Of a DNA stretch of 22,732 bases, positions 18,887-22,732 are shown in pieces. Within the stretch, counting starts at the first letter, position 1, and the number at the start of each line of letters is the position of its first letter. Location of the stretch: positions 1-22,732 of the forward strand of contig JADLFG010000080.1 in the NCBI GenBank assembly GCA_020845695.1, given 5' to 3'. The notes beneath the pieces were generated by a model. It was not told the origin of the DNA, made no database searches, and saw only the letters and a list, made by a program, of their open reading frames with translations. This stretch comes from Thermoleophilia bacterium (GTDB lineage: Bacteria > Actinomycetota > Thermoleophilia > Gaiellales > Gaiellaceae). The position numbers were made by a program, and so were the translations under genes.

Positions 18887-20430
18887 TCGACCAAACCCAG
18901 CTCCGCGGCATGCTACGAGCGCTCTCCGACGTCGGCGCGTTCTCGTCGGCCATCGTGCAGCGGCCGCTCCGCGCGTATCAGCTCGAGGTCGCCCGCGCCG
19001 TCCTGCAGTCGATCGACGCGCGCGACGGTCTGTCCTTCACCGTGCTCATGCCGCGCCAGGCCGGCAAGAACGAGCTCTCGGCACAGCTCGAGGCGTTCCT
19101 GCTAACCAGGAGCCAGAACGTCGGCGGCTCGCTGGTCAAGGCGGCGCCGACCTATAAGCCGCAGACCGAGAACTCGATCCGTCGCATCAAGGAGATCCTC
19201 GACAACCCGCTGACGGCTGGGAAGTACTCGACCCCGGGCGGCTACGTCGTCCAGATCGGTAAGGCCGCGGCCTACTTCTTCTCGGCAGCGGCCACGGCCA
19301 ACGTCGTCGGTGGCACCGCGTCACTGCTCCTCGAAGGCGACGAGGCCCAGGACCTAGACGCCACCAAGTGGGACAAGGACTTCAGACCCATGGCGAGCAC
19401 CGGCAACGCCACCACGGTGCTCTACGGGACGCCGTGGGTCCAGGATGACCTGCTGGCGACGTCGATCGCCGCCAACCGCGAGGCCGAAGCGCGCGATGGC
19501 AGGCGCCGGCACTTCAGCGTGTCGTGGGAGCGCGTCGCCGAGGCGAACCCCGACTACGGCCGCTACGTCGAGAGCGAGATCGCCAGGCTCGGACGCGCCC
19601 ACCCGATCATCCGCACGCAGTACCTGTTGGAGATGCTCGAGCAGGCCGGCGGATTCCTGTCGGAGACCCAGATCGCGCTCCTCCAGGGCGATCACCCGCC
19701 ACTGGAGCGCCCACCAGCGCCGAGCGAGTTCGGTAGCGGTGACTTCGTCGCTGGTGTTGATGTTGCTGGCGCCGACGAGGAGGACCCGGACGGCATCCTC
19801 ACGCGCGTGAATCAGCGGCGTGACTCAACCGCCCTGACGATCGCCCACGCCGAGCGCCGCCGCGTCGACGGCCTGGTAGTCGAGCCCCAGCTACGGATCG
19901 TCGCTCAGTACGCCTGGCGAGGGACGCCGCACCGCGTGCTCTACCCGCAAGTGCTCGAGCTCGTGCGCTCTGTCTGGCAGTGCTCGTCGGTCGTCGTCGA
20001 CGCCAGCGGCATCGGCTCTGGGATGGCGGCCTACCTCGGGGCGGCGCTCGGCCCCCAGATCGTCACGCCGTACGTCTACACCGCTGCCACCAAGTCGAAG
20101 CTGGCGTACGATCTGCTCAGCGCGATCAACGCTGGCCGCTTGAAGCTGTACGCGCCGCGCCACCACCTGGAGATCGACGCGCTCCGCGCCGAGACGCTCG
20201 ACCAGGCCAGGAACGCCACATACGAGCTCCGCGCGAATCAGCTGATGCTCTTCTCGGTGCCCGAGCATCGCGGCCACGACGACCTGCTGAACAGCCTCGC
20301 GCTGGTGGTGCAGGCCGGTGGGCAGCCAGGACGGCTCAGGACCGCTGCAGGACGACGACAGGGGCGCGGATCGGGCAAGGACGAGGGTGGAGTGCTGGCC
20401 GACCGACAGAGCCCGCTCTCGCGGCGCTAG
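18883..20430 (+). CDS. terL: Terminase large subunit, 515 aa
   Basis: TerL is the ATP-driven motor and nuclease that packages phage DNA. ATPase motifs: adenine-binding LRAYQLEVARAV (about 29-40), Walker A MPRQAGKNE (56-64), Walker B LLLEGDEAQ (148-156, with D153 and E154) and the coupling motif YGTPW (181-185). Nuclease acidic residues: D293 (VAGVDVAGAD), D373 (VVVDASGIGSG) and D466/D467 (GHDDLLNSLAL). The length is normal. It is on the plus strand, divergent from the small subunit. No ribosome site precedes ATG 18883; coupling to the ORF at 18779 is likely. The C-terminal 40 residues are basic and low in complexity. Confidence 0.93.
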   Translation: MIDQTQLRGMLRALSDVGAFSSAIVQRPLRAYQLEVARAVLQSIDARDGLSFTVLMPRQAGKNELSAQLEAFLLTRSQNVGGSLVKAAPTYKPQTENSIRRIKEILDNPLTAGKYSTPGGYVVQIGKAAAYFFSAAATANVVGGTASLLLEGDEAQDLDATKWDKDFRPMASTGNATTVLYGTPWVQDDLLATSIAANREAEARDGRRRHFSVSWERVAEANPDYGRYVESEIARLGRAHPIIRTQYLLEMLEQAGGFLSETQIALLQGDHPPLERPPAPSEFGSGDFVAGVDVAGADEEDPDGILTRVNQRRDSTALTIAHAERRRVDGLVVEPQLRIVAQYAWRGTPHRVLYPQVLELVRSVWQCSSVVVDASGIGSGMAAYLGAALGPQIVTPYVYTAATKSKLAYDLLSAINAGRLKLYAPRHHLEIDALRAETLDQARNATYELRANQLMLFSVPEHRGHDDLLNSLALVVQAGGQPGRLRTAAGRRQGRGSGKDEGGVLADRQSPLSRR

Positions 20431-20495
20431 ACGCGCGGGCTCGGCTTTCCCTGAACACGCGTTCCGCTGTAGCATGTGCGCCCGGAGGTTCGGAC

Positions 20496-20789
20496 ATGAA
20501 ACGCCTGTTCGCTGTTGTTGTTGCTATCGTCTCCATTGCTACGGCTCAGCCCGCGAGCGCCCAGCTCGGCGAGCCGGCGCCGCCGCCCGCGTCTCCGGGG
20601 TTCTACCCGGCTGACTATGTCGGCCAGGGCGACGCCTACAACTGCGCGAGTTTCACGAGTCAGGCGGACGCCCAGGCGGTGCTGCGAGCCGATCCGTCGG
20701 ACCCCAACCGGCTCGACGCGGACGCGGATGGGATTGCCTGTGAGAACAACCGCATCCCGCGAGACATGGTCCCCGTCCCGCGTACCTAG
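20496..20789 (+). CDS. Secreted Excalibur-domain (calcium-binding) protein, 97 aa
   Basis: A signal peptide (MKRLFAVVVAIVSIATAQ, cleavage near ASA at about 22) is followed by a Pro-rich spacer and an Excalibur domain. Y-N-C at 48-50 and the D-x-D-x-D-G-x-x-C-E loop LDADADGIACEN (73-84) are intact. The two Cys (50 and 82) should form a disulfide. Excalibur domains bind calcium and occur on bacterial surface proteins and secreted nucleases; here the domain stands alone. CGGAGG 7-8 bp before ATG 20496 supports the start. TAGCAT (20470-20475) may give it its own promoter, and a weak hairpin (20409-20442) overlaps the terminase stop. It looks like a moron gene expressed for the lysogen's benefit. 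Confidence 0.8.
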   Translation: MKRLFAVVVAIVSIATAQPASAQLGEPAPPPASPGFYPADYVGQGDAYNCASFTSQADAQAVLRADPSDPNRLDADADGIACENNRIPRDMVPVPRT

Positions 20790-20801
20790 ACAGTACCTGT
20801 C

Positions 20802-20846
20802 GCTCATCGCCTCCCGTCACCCTCGGCGGGCCGGGCGGCGATGAGC
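20802..20846. terminator. Hairpin between convergent genes
   Basis: A 10-bp perfect stem (20802-20811 with 20837-20846; arm GCTCATCGCC) with a 25-nt loop overlaps the stop of the minus-strand operon's last gene and faces the Excalibur gene. It has no U-tract, so termination is only a possibility. Confidence 0.35.
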
Positions 20847-21088
20847 GCATGCTGTGGACAGTAGTCAATACCCAACGGCGCAAGCCCTGGCGGGGGCACC
20901 ACCTCCGGCGGTATCGCATGATCGGCACAGAGTGCCAGATCACAGGTCCGGCCTTCCCCCATCGGCCAGTCACAGAGACGTTCAGCCGTCAGGCCACACA
21001 GGGAGCACGGCTCCACGATCATGCCGGGGCCGCAAACAAAGCCACGTGCACCTTGCTCTGGGACGTCCCAAATCGGTACGCAAGGCAT
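20804..21088 (-). CDS. Cys/His-rich zinc-binding phage protein, 94 aa
   Basis: Metal ligands are plentiful: C28-x-x-C31 (PCSLCGLTAERLCD), C39, C49 (GRTCDLALC), C54-x-x-H57 and C77-x-x-H80 (DYCPQHA). This matches a small protein common in phages, with 'C-x-x-C-G-x-x-A-x-R-L-C-D' and a final 'Y-C-P-x-H'. It probably binds two zinc ions. The function is unknown. Its ATG overlaps the preceding stop as TGATG; GTG 21091 is an alternative. It is the last gene of the early operon. Confidence 0.78.
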   Translation of the reverse strand: MPCVPIWDVPEQGARGFVCGPGMIVEPCSLCGLTAERLCDWPMGEGRTCDLALCADHAIPPEVVPPPGLAPLGIDYCPQHALIAARPAEGDGRR

Positions 21089-21468
21089 CACTCACTGACG
21101 CCCAGCCAGACGTTCGGCAGTGGCCATTCCGGTCCGTCGAGTCCGCAATCGTCGTTGCTCTGACGGCAGAGTCTGCCACCCTGACAGATCGCGCAAATCG
21201 CGTCCGCGACCCGCCTCTGGGTGGCCAGGTCGCTGAGGTACTTCGCCATGCGATCGGGACGCTTGGTGAGCACCTGGAAAGTGTGCTGACTCGCACGGGC
21301 CATCACCGAGAATATCTGGTCGATGAACGTGTCGGGCACGTCGGGATGGAAGAGATCGCTCTGGCTGTTGACGAAGATCCGGCGTGGACGCGACCAACGG
21401 AGCGGTTGGTCGAGCAGGACCGGGTTCCACGTCGCGTCGGTCCACTCGATCGCGGAATTATCAGACAC
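21088..21468 (-). CDS. Gp37/Gp68-family (DUF5131) protein with internal deletion and C-terminal truncation, 126 aa
   Basis: The start [16 protein letters not shown] and the block [20 protein letters not shown] to [13 protein letters not shown] are unmistakable for the phage Gp37/Gp68 family, a radical-SAM-like protein of about 240-300 residues. In that family WNPV is followed by a TGC...GC..CYA cysteine cluster and about 45 residues before LDQPLRW. Here WNPV joins LLDQPLRW directly, so the cluster is gone. The protein also stops at PNVWLGVSE, where relatives continue for about 100 residues. Both ends still overlap neighbours cleanly (8 bp upstream, TGATG downstream). A Cys-containing insert ([12 protein letters not shown]) remains. 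It is either a decayed gene or a reduced protein with a new role. GTG 21468 is the start. Confidence 0.75.
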   Translation of the reverse strand: MSDNSAIEWTDATWNPVLLDQPLRWSRPRRIFVNSQSDLFHPDVPDTFIDQIFSVMARASQHTFQVLTKRPDRMAKYLSDLATQRRVADAICAICQGGRLCRQSNDDCGLDGPEWPLPNVWLGVSE

Positions 21469-21907
21469 CGTGACACCCCTTCGGTCCGGTACGGGCAGCG
21501 AGCACGGTCGGAACCACGATCTCGTCCCACTCATCTGCGTGCCCCTCGTGGCTACCGGCAGCGTCCCTGTAAAACTCTTCCTCGTCAAGATTCCCGCTCG
21601 CATCGGCTCTCACAGCAAGGTCGGCATAGACGGCGGCGAGTGCGCGATGAGCCACCGCGGCACGTTGCTCGAGCGATAGCATGGCCGGCGACGGGGCCGC
21701 GCGCACATTGACAGCTGGGTTGAACCGGTCACGCAGATCGAAGATGCCGTCTGGCGGAGGAGGGGCGTAGTAAAAGAGCCGCCACCCACCGGCGTCGATC
21801 GCCCATTTGGCTAGTGCTATCAACCGCTCCTGACAGGCGGCCAGAGCAGCGCAGGCGTCGTAGAGATCCTGCTTGAGACACTCGAAATCGTGAGGATTGT
21901 CCGCCAC
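21461..21907 (-). CDS. Unknown helical protein, 148 aa
   Basis: GTG 21907 is chosen because GGGGGAAG stands 7 bp upstream and the previous gene ends at 21910; an ATG at 21991 would overlap that gene by 82 bp. The protein is mostly helical ([20 protein letters not shown], then [15 protein letters not shown], and [20 protein letters not shown]). It has a Pro/Tyr-rich turn ([18 protein letters not shown]) and an acidic segment ([20 protein letters not shown]). No family is recognised. Its end overlaps the Gp37/Gp68-like start by 8 bp. Confidence 0.65.
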   Translation of the reverse strand: MADNPHDFECLKQDLYDACAALAACQERLIALAKWAIDAGGWRLFYYAPPPPDGIFDLRDRFNPAVNVRAAPSPAMLSLEQRAAVAHRALAAVYADLAVRADASGNLDEEEFYRDAAGSHEGHADEWDEIVVPTVLAARTGPKGCHGV

Positions 21908-21909
21908 AG

Positions 21910-22281
21910 CTAGCTTCCCCCAAGCGCCGAGCGGATCAACTGCGCCGCCCGGCCATTCACCACCATCGAGCGCGTCGCTCTGAGAACACACCAGCCCATC
22001 AGCGTCGCTACGTTGCCAGCGTCCAACTCCTCGGCCGTCAGCGGCTCGATCTGCAGACCCAGGTACTGACCGGGCCAGGCAACCGCCAGACGCGAGCGAG
22101 AGCCGTGGCAGACGCGATGATCGAGCACCGGCGGACGGATGCCCGACTTCTCGAGCGATCGCAGCAGAGCCCGAACGACCGGGCTGGAGGTGAACGGATC
22201 AGCTGGTCGGTTCAGCGCCAGCACGCCGACAGGGCGCCGTCCGTCCAGACGCCCAACGTAGACCACTCGTCGCTCGCTCAT
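21910..22281 (-). CDS. Unknown protein, 123 aa
   Basis: I recognise no family. The N-terminus reads as strands (RRVVYVGRLDGRRPVGVLAL), followed by a helix with SSPVVRALLRSLEKSG. A second strand region (SRLAVAWPGQYLGLQIEPLT) and a helical end (VATLMGWCVLRATRSMVVNG) complete it. The mixed alpha/beta pattern could be a small regulator or anti-host factor, but nothing proves it. The start ATG 22281 shares TGATG with the tiny membrane-peptide gene upstream; GTG 22284 is an alternative. Confidence 0.62.
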   Translation of the reverse strand: MSERRVVYVGRLDGRRPVGVLALNRPADPFTSSPVVRALLRSLEKSGIRPPVLDHRVCHGSRSRLAVAWPGQYLGLQIEPLTAEELDAGNVATLMGWCVLRATRSMVVNGRAAQLIRSALGGS

Positions 22282-22379
22282 CACTCAATCCCCACCAAAC
22301 GCAACACGAACCGCCCCAGAGCGACGCAGAGCGCCGCCAACAGCACCGGTAGACACCCGACTCGCCGGTACTCAGTCAC
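22281..22379 (-). CDS. Tiny single-pass membrane peptide, 32 aa
   Basis: It starts at GTG 22379, overlapping the upstream XRE gene by 8 bp, and ends with TGA overlapping the next ATG (TGATG). Both junctions match the style of the surrounding operon. The peptide has a basic start (TEYRRVG), a hydrophobic core (CLPVLLAALCVALG, then FVLRLVGIE) and little else, so it is probably a one-span membrane peptide. It fills what would otherwise be a 90-bp gap in a gapless operon. It is too short for usual gene callers. The function is unknown. Confidence 0.5.
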   Translation of the reverse strand: MTEYRRVGCLPVLLAALCVALGRFVLRLVGIE

Positions 22380-22605
22380 CACTCACCGACCCCCAATACA
22401 GCGCGTCCAGCGACACACCGAGAGCACTGGCGATCGCCGCGAACCGCGCAACCGCGATCCCACGCTCGCCATCCTCCACGAACTGGATGAACCGACCAGA
22501 CACCCCAGCCAGCTCGGCCAGCTCGCGCCGCGACCAGCCACGGCGGACCCGCAGCCGGGCGATGCGGGCGCCTAGCTTCGGGTCGCCCGTCCCCTCATAC
22601 GCCAT
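22372..22605 (-). CDS. XRE-family regulator, 77 aa
   Basis: A single XRE helix-turn-helix domain fills most of the protein (LGARIARLRVRRGWSRRELA, then ELAGVSGRFIQFVEDGERGI, then ARFAAIASALGVSLDALYWG). ATG 22605 is chosen because GGAGGAG lies just upstream (in the junction repeat). A longer in-frame reading from 22683 runs into the upstream gene. In the circle it follows the replication-initiator-like gene and overlaps the tiny membrane-peptide gene by 8 bp. It may regulate the early operon or resemble a host toxin-antitoxin regulator; the target is unknown. Confidence 0.8.
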   Translation of the reverse strand: MAYEGTGDPKLGARIARLRVRRGWSRRELAELAGVSGRFIQFVEDGERGIAVARFAAIASALGVSLDALYWGSVSGD

Positions 22606-22732
22606 CACTCCTCCACACGATCGATAGAAGAAGTCCACCACCAGACGACGCCAGACCCTCACACCGCTCTCCGACGGCCCCACCAGTCGGCGTGCTCCGG
22701 TGGCCTGATGGCCTCCGGGGTGCCGGCGTCGA
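22606..22732. repeat. Terminal direct repeat, right copy (circular junction)
   Basis: Identical to 1-127. It contains the ribosome site of the XRE gene starting at 22605 and the last codons of the gene annotated at 54-551. Confidence 0.9.

Overview
The first 127 bases are repeated exactly as the last 127 (1-127 = 22606-22732). The window therefore reads as a circular, or circularly permuted, unit of 22,605 bp that was cut open arbitrarily inside an operon. The contents are those of a complete, very small temperate tailed phage or prophage. It has a tyrosine integrase, an excisionase-like protein, a CI/LexA-shaped repressor and several XRE regulators. It also has both terminase subunits, portal, head-tail adaptor, scaffold, HK97-type capsid, a decoration-like protein, a beta-propeller tail protein, a lysin and a holin. 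The sequence is clearly G+C-rich, with G/C-ending codons and many GTG starts. Several genes have a TANNNT -10 box 5-6 bp before the start codon, which implies leaderless mRNAs. This fits Actinomycetota or Chloroflexota-like hosts, but the host is an inference; no tRNA or host gene is present to settle it.

Layout in circular order. (1) Minus-strand early operon from about 1600 down through the junction to 20804: XRE/Cro-like regulator, excisionase-like protein, two unknowns, a replication-initiator-like C-terminal domain, then (across the junction) another XRE protein, a tiny membrane peptide, two unknowns, a decayed Gp37/Gp68-family protein and a Cys/His-rich protein. Most neighbours overlap by 1-8 bp. 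(2) Plus-strand lysogeny pair 1738-3721: repressor and integrase. (3) A gene-poor stretch of about 1 kb (3722-4756), C-rich then G/T-rich on the plus strand, followed by three tiny genes (two zinc ribbons and a membrane protein) and a convergent minus-strand zinc-finger gene. (4) Plus-strand operon 5836-9597: SWIM zinc finger, Cys-rich protein, OB-fold protein, three small proteins and an orphan ParB. Its genes are separated by similar GC-rich hairpins and it ends in a true terminator. (5) Minus-strand virion operon 17264-9673: tail propeller, lysin, portal, adaptor, scaffold, capsid, decoration protein and a membrane-anchored repeat protein. (6) Minus-strand small terminase plus holin (18079-17356). 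(7) Divergent plus-strand XRE gene, large terminase and a secreted Excalibur-domain protein.

How it works together: the repressor and the XRE protein face each other across a control region with three 18-bp-spaced operators lying on the early promoter. Integrase sits with the repressor, and the excisionase sits with the lytic genes. No polymerase, helicase, primase, ParA, tape-measure or tail-tube gene is visible. The phage presumably borrows host replication and has a short, podovirus-like tail.

Most notable points: a 14-bp palindrome occurring three times exactly and once with a single mismatch, once inside parB (candidate parS-like sites for the orphan ParB); a repressor that has lost both catalytic residues of its peptidase fold; divergent terminase subunits; recurrent intergenic hairpins; and several very small genes, found by reading-frame overlap, that simple ORF calling would miss.
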